Shown here one piece after another: positions 10,756 to 21,521 of a DNA stretch of 64,000 nt (position 1 is its first letter; every line of letters begins with the position of its first letter). A program made the translations under genes and the position numbers. The stretch spans positions 29,069,285 to 29,133,284 of the forward strand of contig CM046351.1 of assembly GCA_025403435.1 (NCBI GenBank). Reading direction: 5' to 3'. Origin of the DNA: Artocarpus heterophyllus (taxonomy: Eukaryota > Streptophyta > Magnoliopsida > Rosales > Moraceae). The notes beneath the pieces are model-generated. The model was not told where the DNA came from. It saw nothing but the letters and a program-made list of their open reading frames with translations, and ran no database searches.

Positions 10756-12488
10756 AGACACCCACCATCAGCGTGTGTTATCATCAAAAGATATCTCTGA
10801 AACAAGGCCTTCTTTTTAAAACTTTATATCGGCTCAGAGATATTCTTAGGTTGATACCCTTTAGAAAATACGTGTCTATTGAACCACTTAGATTTATCTT
10901 TATTTATTTATTATCATTTAAAAAAACAAATAATAATAAATAAATTAAAAATAACAAATAGAGCATGGTTTATGGGAACGTTGATAGTCAAACTTGGAAT
11001 TTTACTGCTACACCTTGGACTTAAGATTTCATTCTCCATACCCAACGCCCTACCGTTGCTCATTTTTTGGGTCTATTTTTTTATGAACTTGGACTAGAAT
11101 ACGAAGGTAATTGGCACTCATGTCCTAAACTATAGTTTCTTGCAAGACATTGCACTCTAAACTTTCTATTTTGGCATTAAAGACCCCAGCTAAACTTTAT
11201 AATCTTACGCAATGCAACCCAATCAGTAACTCTAGAATATTAATGAACAACAATTAGATTTTGAACTTCTAAAATTTAAAAAGTTTCCGGATCTAACTAG
11301 CCAACTAACAAAACGTTTATGTTACTTAGCTGTTGGAATACAATTGCAACAAATTTTAAGAATCAGGGTGTTATTTATCAAAATTGATAGTCCAAGGTCC
11401 ATGTTTCCAAACTGATATTAAGCTCAGGGTTCATACTATGATCTGCAACTTTCGACAGATATTTCTTTGGGTATTGGCATCTCTCTTAAAATTGACCTTG
11501 CCACAGTGTGAGGGTGGAAGATCTATTACCCCCGAAAAGTTTAGATAACTCAAAAAAAAAAAAAAAAACTGATAATATTATGGAAATTTCAAGTAATCAG
11601 TTGGCAACTACAAAATTTGTTTACTCAAAATAATAATGTGAAATATAATAGAAAAAATGTGAAGGAAATAATTTCTAGGAACACAACATCAGGGTCTCGT
11701 CAACCAAGAACAGGGTTGAGAATGTAGAAAATTTGGCTTTTGAGAAAACATCTACTCCAACTGGTCTTGTAGGCACTCAGACACCCTAGGAAGTTACAGA
11801 CATAGTGGCATCAAATATTCGTCCTGTTACTCAAAGCTTCCATAGTGTCAATTTGAAGGTAAATCTTATTAAGCCTTCAAAGGTAGTCATATTTTTAATA
11901 ACTAGATGCTTTGTAGGAATGAATACACAATTTTGGGCGGATCTAGAGGATGAGAATTCATCTGAAGATCCTAGCCTAGAGTTAACATAATTTTCCTTAA
12001 GTTAATATACATGCCTAAAATGACAGAAATTGTGACTGAGTTCTTGGGAAAAATTGTCAACTTATTATCGTGAGAAACAAATTAAACAATGGAGAAAATT
12101 TTGTCTTACAAGCTAAGGTCTTATAATGAGAAAATCTTGGGTGTTTTTTTTAAGTAATTTGGGAATTAGAGATTCAAACTTTTAATTTTGTAGTAGGATC
12201 AGGTGTGGATTTACCATTAGACTATGTCTATAACTACTTTTGATTAAGCTTTCAGCATTTTAAATTCTTTGAATCTTTTTATTTTTTATTTTCTTTTTAA
12301 TAAAATTTTTGGCATATTAAGAAAAACTTAACCCTAATTAGTAATACTTAGAGAAAGAATATTGCGTCAAAAAAAAATAATTAAGGAAAGAATAGATTAT
12401 CGATTGTGATATAAACCAAGTCAAAAAGTATTTCTATTTTCAAATATATCATGTAAATACAAACAATAAAAAGGGAAATTTTTATATT
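10756..12488. other. Noncoding, old repeat debris
   Basis: I see no gene. From about 11105 to 11220 three related phrases follow each other (CTAAACTATAG..., CTAAACTTTCTATTTTGGCATT..., CTAAACTTTATAATCTTACGCAATGCAA), a degenerate internal repeat of the sort seen in old nonautonomous transposons. A poly-A run lies at about 11555-11569. The short open frames at 10879-11097 and 11805-11990 resemble no family I know. Confidence 0.45.
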
Positions 12489-12737
12489 CACTACCAAAAA
12501 AAAAAAAAACTAGACTTTTAGTCGCAACAAAATGTTGTAACTAATGTGCAATTAGTTACAAACTTTAGTTTAATTTTTATTGTAACATTCATGACTAAAA
12601 GCCTCATGATTAAAAGTTTTAGTCACAATAAAAATTGAAGTAAATTTTGTAACTAAATGAACATTGGTCACAATATTTTGTTGTGAATAAAATTTTTGTT
12701 AAAAAAGATTGTGACTAAAAGTCCTATTTTTTTAGTG
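12489..12737. mobile_element. CACTA-type foldback MITE, 249 bp
   Basis: Starts CACTACCAAAAAAA and ends TTTTTTTAGTG, the usual CACTA terminal sequence. It is flanked by the 3-bp target duplication ATT (12486-12488 and 12738-12740), as expected for CACTA transposons. The inside is an imperfect palindrome: ACTTTTAGTCGCAAC on the left pairs with GTTGTGACTAAAAGT-like sequence on the right. It has no coding capacity. Left-half relatives recur near 40530-40625. Confidence 0.85.
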
Positions 12738-12887
12738 ATTACACTCCTTTTAGCGACATTTTCTTTTTGGGAATCCTTCCAATGACATTCTTGAGTTAAC
12801 GAAAATGTTTATTTATTTTTTTTCAATTTTGTGAAACGTTTTTTTCTCTCACACATGCTATGCTGCTGCTGCGTCTTCATGAGTAAT

Positions 12888-12922
<35 letters not shown>

Positions 12923-13915
12923 TTACTGACCACCGATCTCTCTCTCTCTCTCTTTTTCCTATTCGAACAATTTAATGAACCTTTTTTTTTTTCCTGTTCT
13001 TTTTGACGACCGTTCTTGATGTCGTAATTTTGGCCTTTTCGTTATAAAGGAAGAAATATTTATGTTTTAGGATAAAAAACTATAATGCTATTAGTCTTAC
13101 AAACATCGTTTCAAGTACAGAAAAAATGGAGAGTTATCTATCCTTTGGTGGGTGAAAACAAGATAACAATTTTAATTTAGGGATTTTTTTTGTGATAATA
13201 GGAGGGGATGGAATGCATAATAAACAAAGATTAAAATCAAAATCAAAATTAATTGTTGGTTTGTTTAAGAAAGGATGAGAAAGAACTAGATTAAGGGTGA
13301 CTATAAGCCCCTTCATTCATTATCAAAAAACAAAAAAAAACTACTTATTGTTGTTGTTATTGTTGTTGGATAATTAATGAAGAAGTCTCCACCGGAGACA
13401 ATCGTATGATTACACATGAGTCTCAATTGGCCATAATGCCATGACGTAATCTTGGATCGTAATCGGTAATGATTATTATTTTTAATTGTGGAGATTGGTA
13501 ATAAAATCAAAACAATTGAATTTGGATGTTAGTTCAGGAAGCGAGTATAAGATTTTTCCACATGTTTTCTCCTTTTACCCGTTGTTTTTCGTCCTTAACA
13601 TAGGAAACAATTGTAACAAGAGTACATGAACAAAGACTACAAGTCATGCCTTGTAAAAAACCTATCTTGGCAAAACCTATAAGAAAAAAGAGTACATGAA
13701 CCTCATAATCTGCATTGGGAGCACTTGCACAAAAAAAATTATAAACGACGGAGCAAACATGTGGAGCTAGAGTGCCTTTGCCTTTGGTTTATTATGCAAT
13801 TATATTTACTAGTAGTTTTGAATTTATTTATATTTATTTGCATTAGTTAACTTATCCACAGATCAATTCTATGAATGACTCTCTCTTCTCTTACTCAGTA
13901 GATCTAAGGCACACT
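12738..13915. other. Noncoding, simple repeats
   Basis: No gene is seen. The stretch holds a (TA)n run at 12891-12919, a short (CT)n run near 12937-12953, and AT-rich sequence. Open frames of 60-65 codons at 13134-13510 (minus) are composed of low-complexity sequence and are not credible. Confidence 0.5.
12891..12919. repeat. (TA)n microsatellite
   Basis: About 29 bp of alternating TA, followed some 20 bp later by a CT run. This is simple sequence with no evident function. Confidence 0.95.
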
Positions 13916-13920
13916 GTTGA

Positions 13921-15950
13921 TGTCAGAAAAATAGTGCTTAGTGGAATTTTAAAAATTTTACATCAGAGTATTTTTCAAAACACAAGTTTGACATGCTATA
14001 TGCATAAATTAAACAGATCTTACTAACCTTTAATTGCCGAAGAACCCTCGCAAAACGTGAAGAGAAGTAACGTTCCAGAAGAGCCTCAACCAACTGGTCT
14101 TCTTTGCTATTCCCTATCCATAACCGAAGTGAGTGTGGGCTTACACGTACACCTCTTCCACCAGGTGACTCTTCTTCCAACCAATCGAGAGAACCCAAAG
14201 CTAGTGTTCATGATTTGTGAACAAAAGCTCTCAGAGAGTTTTTAGATTCTCACAAGCAGAGTATCACTCTTAATCTCTCAATTGACCTCTATAACTCATG
14301 TGACTTACTCCCTATTTATAAAGGTTGAGTCCAGGGTTTGTTCTTGTCAGATTAGGTCCCAAAATTTGAATCAGAATCAAATTCGGATCAATATCTGATA
14401 AGATCCACGTAAAAATGCATGATCTTATCCTTCGCTCATCGACAGGCCAATTAGGATGATCGGCAGGCCGAACAGCCCCATCGGCAAGCCGAACACGTGG
14501 ATCGGTAGGCCAAACTGTCGAATAAATATCTCTGTAAATCTTTTATTTTCCACCCAAGATTCTATAAGATAAAGTCTCAGTTTTAATTCAAATAACCCAA
14601 TAGAGAAGTTATCTGATCAAAACAACTTTATCTAGATAATCTCTAGGAAAATAAATGAATTCTCAATAATTTTACAAGTTTATCTTGATCTAATTTATGC
14701 AAAATTAAATCAACCAATAAACAGACAAAAATTATCCGATCCTAATAATTCAACAAGTTTATCTTGATTCAATTTTATCACAAAATTAATTCAACTGATA
14801 AACAGACATGAATTATCTGACTCTTCCAAATTTTAATCAATCTGATAAATCTGACATAAGTTACCAATTATTGGAAAAGCACCCCATATCGTTGCAGGAT
14901 GTTGTGAGCTACCTAAGGGGACTAAATGGACCTATATATTTCAAGCTCCAGATAATTATGAAACCCAATATCCTAGATATACATTTCATAATTACCAACT
15001 ACAACACTACTCCACTAAAAGCTTAGAGCTGCACTCTCAAACTACATAGAATTACGAAGCCCATATAGCTAAGTCTCTATGGCATATCATAGTATATCGT
15101 ATTCCCATATAATTATCCATAATCGGCTTAAGGACAAATTCTGTCTTACCTTCCTGATTATTTTTATTTTATGTTCCATTATCTCACCATCAGAAAACTT
15201 AACATCCAAAGACAGTATACCATTCGATTACACCTATGTATCCAAATGGTTGAGCGCCCTAGTTTTCTAATTACAGGATAATGTATATAAGAGGATATCA
15301 CTACTCCTAAAGAGGAGCTATGGATTTCATATCTATGAATAATAGGTCTATGCTATCAAGAGTCATGCCTCCAACGTACCGGCATGCATACCACTATTAA
15401 GATGTGGGTGTCACCCTTTGGTACATCAAAAGACACAAGTCAAGACAACGGGCCCACTATTCATCTCAGGATTAAGATACAATAAAAATGATTGTCTAAA
15501 GTGAATCGATTTGCCGAGACAGAATTATTAATCCAAATCAATTCACTTTATGTCCCGATCCAACACATCGTCACCTATGACAATGCGTCAATGCTTTTAT
15601 TCATGGAGTCCACCTCCGATGGTCAGGACAAACCATCTCCTAATAGGGATATAGACAACATAACAATCTTTACATGAATAAAGTGCCCACTTTATTCTCT
15701 CAATTGCGGATCTTACGATTTAGACCATCACCTTAAGAATCATGTCTTCTGCATAATCTGTCCATCATATGCCCAATTCTTAAGGTTTAGACTGATAGTC
15801 TCAGACTATTGTTTGCTTAACATACATTCAACAAATATGAACGTAATGAGGACAAGATTTTGTATATAAATAATAAATAAATTCTTTTTTGATAAAAATG
15901 TCTTCAAAAACTTATTACATTTTTACTCCTTAGGGCATATATGTCTAAGA
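13921..15950 (-). repeat. 3' LTR of the copia element
   Basis: Pairs along its length with 21522-23519. On the minus strand it begins TCTTAGACAT (the other LTR has TGTTAGACAT) and ends CTGACA. A TATA-like CTATAAATAGG is altered here to TTTATAAATAGG at about 14311-14322. Four dyad units lie at 14438-14514. Indels against the other LTR include an extra CCTCG-type insertion near 14046. Confidence 0.93.
14438..14514 (+). repeat. Four ATCGGCAGGCCGAA-type dyads at exactly 21-bp steps
   Basis: Units start at 14438, 14459, 14480 and 14501, so the step is 21 bp three times running. The linkers between units are different, so the spacing is not due to a simple tandem duplication. In element orientation the array lies about 115-200 bp upstream of the TATA-like box, in U3. 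The matching part of the other LTR (22028-22082) keeps only about three degraded units. Confidence 0.88.
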
Positions 15951-15961
15951 TCTCCCACTTG
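15951..15961 (-). other. Polypurine tract of the copia element
   Basis: On the minus strand ACAAGTGGGAGA lies directly before the 3' LTR. This is a purine-rich tract in the expected place. Confidence 0.75.
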
Positions 15962-15963
15962 TA

Positions 15964-18900
15964 CTAAATGAGTAAATATGACAAATCTCGCATCCCCATA
16001 GCTTCCACATGCCTCTCGAAGACTCTCCTAGTAAGTGTCTTTGTAAATAGATCAGCTAAATTGTCCTTTGACGTGATCTTGCACACTGTGATATGTCCGC
16101 CCTCAACGAAGTCCTTTATCACATGATACTTCCAATCAATATGCTTACTCTTCTTGTGAAATCTTGGTTCTTTAGCATTAGCTACCGCCACACTGTTATC
16201 ACAATACAATGATACTACCTTATCCATACCAAGAACTACCTCAAGATCCCCAAGGAACTTGTGGAGCCACACTGCTTCTTTTGAAGCATCACTAGCTGCC
16301 ATATTCTCGGCCTCCATCGTTGAATCCGAAGTGCAATCTTGCTTGGCACTTCTCCAACTGATGGCACCGCTGCCCAAAGTAAACACAAAACCTGAAGTTG
16401 ATTTCCTAGAATGCGGGCAGGATTGAAAATCTAAGTCAATATATCCTAGAGGAGTCAAGTCCTCAACTGGATATACAATCATATACCCTCAAGTCCTTCT
16501 TAGGTACTTGAGAATATGCTTTATCGCAACCCAATGGTTTGGTCCTAGATCCGCCTGAAATCGACTTACAATCTCGACCGCATAACTAATATCCGCTCGT
16601 GTGCAAAGCATGGCTTAATGAGACTACCCACTAAGAAGCATAAGGCACCTTCTTCATGTATTCTCTTTCTTCATAAGACTTTGGAGAGTCTTTCTTAGAA
16701 AGAGTAATTCTAGACCTAGATGGTTGACCACCTTTCTTGGAACCCTGCATTGCAAACCTCTTGAGAATTTTATCTATGTAACCGGCCTGGGACAAAGCTA
16801 TCATTTTGTTCTTCCTATCCCGAATGTCATTGCCAATTAGCAGAATGTCATCTACATAGAGTAGTAGAAAAACCACCTTCCCATCTTTAATGTGTTTATA
16901 AACACATGGCTCATCTACATTTTGTGAGAACCCATAAGTCTTGATCACCTGATCAAATCTTATGTTTAGAGAACGGGAAGCCTGCTTAAGTCCATAAATT
17001 GACTTTAGCAGCTTACAAATCTTACCCTCTTGACCTGTGACCTTGAAACTATCTGGTTGTTCCATATAAATGAACTCATCAAGATAGCTATTTAGAAAAG
17101 CCGTCTTGACATCCATATGTCAAATCGCGTAGTCGAGAGTGACAGCTATGGACAAGAGAATCCGGATGGACTTTAGCATGGCTACAGGCAAAAAGGTTTC
17201 CTCATAATCGATTCCTTCTTTTTACGTATAACCCTTAGCTACCAGTCTAGCCTTAAAGGTTTTCACCTTTCCATCCACTCCTCTTTTCCTCTTGTAGATC
17301 CACTTACACCCTATGAGTTTTACCCCTTCGGGAAGATCCACAAGCTCCTAAACCTGATTAGTCTCCATAGACTTCACCTCAATGTTCATGGCCTCTGTCC
17401 AAAGCTTTGAATCAATATCCTCTATAGCCTCTGCGTAAGTAAAAGGATCCCTATCATGCTCATCCGGTTCAGCCAAAAAGACCTCTCCATTGAACATATA
17501 CCTTTCAAGTTGACGCCCAATCCTCCCATTATGCCGAAGCCCCTGAGGTTGTTGTTCAGGTTTGTTTGGTTTTTCTACACAAATTAGAATGGTTTCATTC
17601 AGAATCTCCGGAGTGATCGGATCACTACTTAACTCCTCGAGCACCACTTTGTTTTGTGGTTTAAAGTCGTCCAGGTAACTCTCCTCAAGGAAAGTTGCAT
17701 TAGTTGAAACCAAGACTTTATTTTCCTTTGGATTATAAAAATAACCCCTTTTAGTCCTTTTTGGATATCCTACAAACACGCAAACTTCTGAATATGCTTT
17801 CAACTTATTCAGATCCTTAAACGGGACATGAGCTGGACATCCCCATATGCGAATATGTTTTAAGGATGTCTTCCTACCCATCCACAACTCGTGAGGAGTT
17901 TTAAGGACTGATTTTGAAAGCACATTGTTTGAAAGATAACATGTGGTTTGTAGTGCATATCCCCAAAAGGATAAAGGCAATGATGAATAACTCATCATGG
18001 GACTGATCATGTCCAATAAAGTCCTATATCTTCTCTTTGTTACGCCATTCTAATGCAGAGTGCCTGGCGCAGTCAAATGGGATAAAATCCTATTCTCTAA
18101 TAAGTGTCTCAAGACCTCATCAAAAAGGTATTCCCTACCTTGATCGAATCAAAGTGCCTTTCTGGGTCTACCCAATTGCTTTTCCACTTCAGCCCGAAAC
18201 TCTCTAAACTTGTCAAAAGTTTTGTTTTTGTGGTGCATCAGGTGCGTATGCCCATATCTTGAGTAATCGTCAATAAAAGTGATGAAGTACTCATACCCTC
18301 CTCGTGCCCGGATGTTCATCGATCCGCAAACATCACTGTACACAAGTTCCAGAACCCCTTTGGCCCTATTGCCCTTAGACCCGAATGATCTTTTGGTTAT
18401 TTTACCCTCCAAACAAGATTCACATTGAGGTATAGATTCCACCTTTAAGTGACTTAAAGGTCCATCCCTTATCAACCTTTGAATCCTATTCAGGTTAATA
18501 TGACCAAGGCGCAAATGTCAAAGATAAGTCTTATTAGAGTGAGAAGTTTTAAGTCTTTTAGAGTTATTATCATTCATCTCAGCATTAAGCAATAAGTCCA
18601 TCTTAGGTTTGATAAAATATAGATTATTTTGCATCCATCTAGAACAGATAAAAGATTTATTTTTACGAATCACCACTTTATCATTAAAAGAAACCAAATA
18701 GGAGTCTTTAAATAAACAAGCTACAGAAATTAAATTCCTTTTAAATTTAGGAACATAAAAACAATCTTGCAAAAATAAATTCCTATAATTATCAAAATAA
18801 AGATGGACGTCTCCCACTGCTTCCATTGAGACCAAGGATCCATCGCCTATCCGAAGCATGAAGTCTTCGTGCAGTAGACTTCTCGTTTCTTTGAACCCCT

Positions 18901-19819
18901 ACAGAGAAACACAAATATGATTAGTTGCACCAGAATTTATGACCCAAATGTCATTGGATTCCTCAACCAAACAAGTTTCTAAATATAGAAGATCACACCT
19001 ACTTCCTTTGGAAAGGAAGTCCTTGCAATGCTTCTTGATATGTCTGACCTTTCCATAGAAAAAGCACTTAAGCTTCTTTGGGTTCTTCTTCTTCTTCTTG
19101 CTTTTGGTGCTGGCAGGAATAGAAGACTTTCCGTTCTTGGCCCGTTACTTCTTTCCATTCCCAAAATTGAGATTGGAACCAGAAGCAGCTACCATGTTAG
19201 CCTCACCACCCACAGGAGACTCCCTAATCAGTAGTTCAAACTCCTGTAACTGTTTCATCAATTCTGTTAAGGTCATATCCTGCCTATTGCTCAAATTAAA
19301 AGTAGCTCTAAATGGAATAAATTCCTTTGATAGAGTCTCAAAGACCATAGTTATCTGAGTTTTAGCATCGATGTCAGCTCCATTAGTTTGTGCCTCAGCG
19401 AGGTAACCCATGACCAACATCATGTGCTCCTTTACAGATGTCCTGGGTCTCTGCTTACAGTTTAAGAGTTTCTAAAATGCCCCTTGCCACTTTGTTATGG
19501 CCTGGCCTCCAAACATATCCTTAAGATTATCCAAGATCTGCTTCGCAGTCTCATAATCCTGATGTTGAGCCTGTAGCATATTATTTATACTAGCCATAAC
19601 ATAGCAGCGGGCCTGATCATTAGCATCCTTCCAACGATCATACGCTTTGAATTGCTCATTACATAAGTCTCCCGTAGGCTCGGGAGGACAAGGGGTTGTC
19701 AATACATATTTCAGTTTCTCAAAGGACAGAACGTTATCCAGGTTCCATTTTCAATCATTATAATTATCTCTGGTTAATAAGTTTTTATCAAGTATCGATG
19801 ATAAAACGTTTTTAAACAT
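15964..19819 (-). pseudogene. copia gag-pol polyprotein, many stops and frameshifts
   Basis: Coding relics run from the ATG at 19819 down to 15964. Order on the minus strand: gag (DNYND, stop where Trp is usual, then FEKLKYVL; 19819 to about 19145); zinc knuckle at 19066-19025 reading C-x2-Y-x4-H-x4-C, so the second Cys is lost; protease near 18938, where the catalytic DSG reads NSG; GAG-pre-integrase and integrase (WHLRLGHIN-type segment, CESCLEGK, ELVYSDVCG, FITFIDDYSRYGH; 18859-17348); RT with YVDD at 16858-16847; RNase H (SRKSTSGF, CDNSVAVA, HIDWKYH; 16482-15964). Stops occur between nearly all blocks, for example after GRPRKAL, after METNQV and after KVPYAS. The element cannot have moved recently by its own proteins. 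Confidence 0.92.
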
Positions 19820-21506
19820 TTTTAATCTACAATAAAGAATCATATACCAAATAAGCAAACATATGATAACAATTTAGTAAGATAACACAATCATGTAAAA
19901 AACATACAAATGTGTTTATGTGTCAAAACCTTGAAAATATCACAACCTTACAACGATAATTTCCAATTCAAAATTCAACAAGCTCCTAAGGGAGTCATGC
20001 CAAATTCAATCAGGAACACGGATCCCCTCCTGATTAATATATACCATCCAGGACCCGTATGATCCAGCATATATTAATAATCATTTCTTTGGCTATTAAT
20101 TTTATTAACAAAGCTCCTAGGGGAGGTTAATAATAAAATTAACGTGAGTGTATAACCATCGTTTCAATATTTTATCCATGATTTATAATCACCACCTAGG
20201 GGTGTGCAACCATAAATCATGCTAAAATACCTTATCCTCTTAGAGATCCAATCTGGTACATGATAAAAATCCCTTCCTAGGGGTCGGGACCACCATGTTC
20301 TGCCTATGGACCAACGATGGAGGCCTTAGGTTTTCTCTTCGAAAACCTTCTCCTACTCAATCTTTTGAAATCAAGGTTTTATTTTAAGAATACTACATGA
20401 ACAATTTTAATATGAGCAGCACTCCCTATTCTATATGACATGTTATCAATATACATGGCAAATCATATTATAATGTAGACAAGCAAAGCAATCAAGCAAA
20501 GCTACAAGCAAAATAATAATAACCGTAATATTATGGTTCCACCCTAGGGAATAGAAAACTAAGATTACAAGAGAATAATCGAGACATATATTATCGATTC
20601 TTCATCCTTGAATCCTCAAGCTGTATCTTTCTTCATGTAATGCCCATCTTCAAGTCTTCAATCCCGTATGAATCGAATACTTCATATTTCTGGTCATATC
20701 TAAATTTAATGTTTCTCAGAATTGTCCCAAAAATAAAATTAAAACTGCACTGGAAAAACTGCACCTTTTATGAAAATTTTTCAGCTCTCGGTCGGCAGGC
20801 TGATCACCCCGGTCATGCTCCATCGGCCTGCCGATCAGGAAGATCAGCCTACCGAATCATGAAAGTTCAGTTTGTCAAACTGAAAGTTCAGCCTACCGCC
20901 AAGGCCTCCTGATTTCTGCCCCACTGACGGCCTGTCGAACCTCACATCTGGCCTGCCGATCTGTGACCATCAGCCTGCCGAACTGGTAGGTTCGGCATGC
21001 CGACCGAGCAGAAATGTCCCATTCTAGAAAAAACAATTTTTAATGCAATTCATCAATTTATTTTCAACAATTCAAAAACATAAAATTAGAGACTCAGGAA
21101 ATACCTGGGAGCGCCATCACCAATCTTCTAGATCCGCCTTCTAGATCCGTTTTCTCCAAATGATTATTTAATTACAAAATTCTTACAAATTTAAAAATAA
21201 ATAATAATTCCTAGACGGAGATGATAGTCCACCATCTAATTACATAAAAAACCTAGATACACATTCTAACCTCTAAGGAACCATAACCGGTATAAATTAA
21301 TTAATTAATAAATAATTAAATAACGATTTAATCAACCATAATTAATTAATGAACATTCACCACATAATCCATGATAACATATAAAATATATAGAAACCTA
21401 GAGTGCCAACTCTCTATAAAATTAAATTCAAGCATAGGAAAAATTAAGATCACAAAATTTATACGTATAGTATGATCACAAACTCGTAAATTTATGTAAA
21501 AACCAT
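19820..21506 (-). other. Long noncoding leader of the copia element
   Basis: About 1.7 kb separate the PBS from the gag ATG, where many copia elements have far less. The region is noncoding. It holds four or more short phrases of the type CTCCTAGGGG near 19985, 20112, 20197 and 20276, and the dyad cluster at 20791-21005. It may have been acquired, or it may be the element's normal leader; a second family member would decide. Confidence 0.7.
20791..21005. repeat. Dyad cluster in the copia leader, mixed orientation
   Basis: Units such as GTCGGCAGGCTGAT, ATCGGCCTGCCGAT, TGGCCTGCCGATC, CAGCCTGCCGAAC and TTCGGCATGCCGAC lie between 20791 and 21005. The core is the same as in the LTR arrays, but the central dinucleotide occurs in both orientations and the spacing is irregular. 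Confidence 0.8.
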
Positions 21507-21519
21507 GGCTCTGATACCA
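21507..21519 (-). other. Primer-binding site of the copia element
   Basis: On the plus strand GGCTCTGATACCA; on the minus strand TGGTATCAGAGCC, complementary to the 3' end of initiator-Met tRNA. It lies two bases from the LTR end. Confidence 0.93.
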
Positions 21520-21521
21520 AT

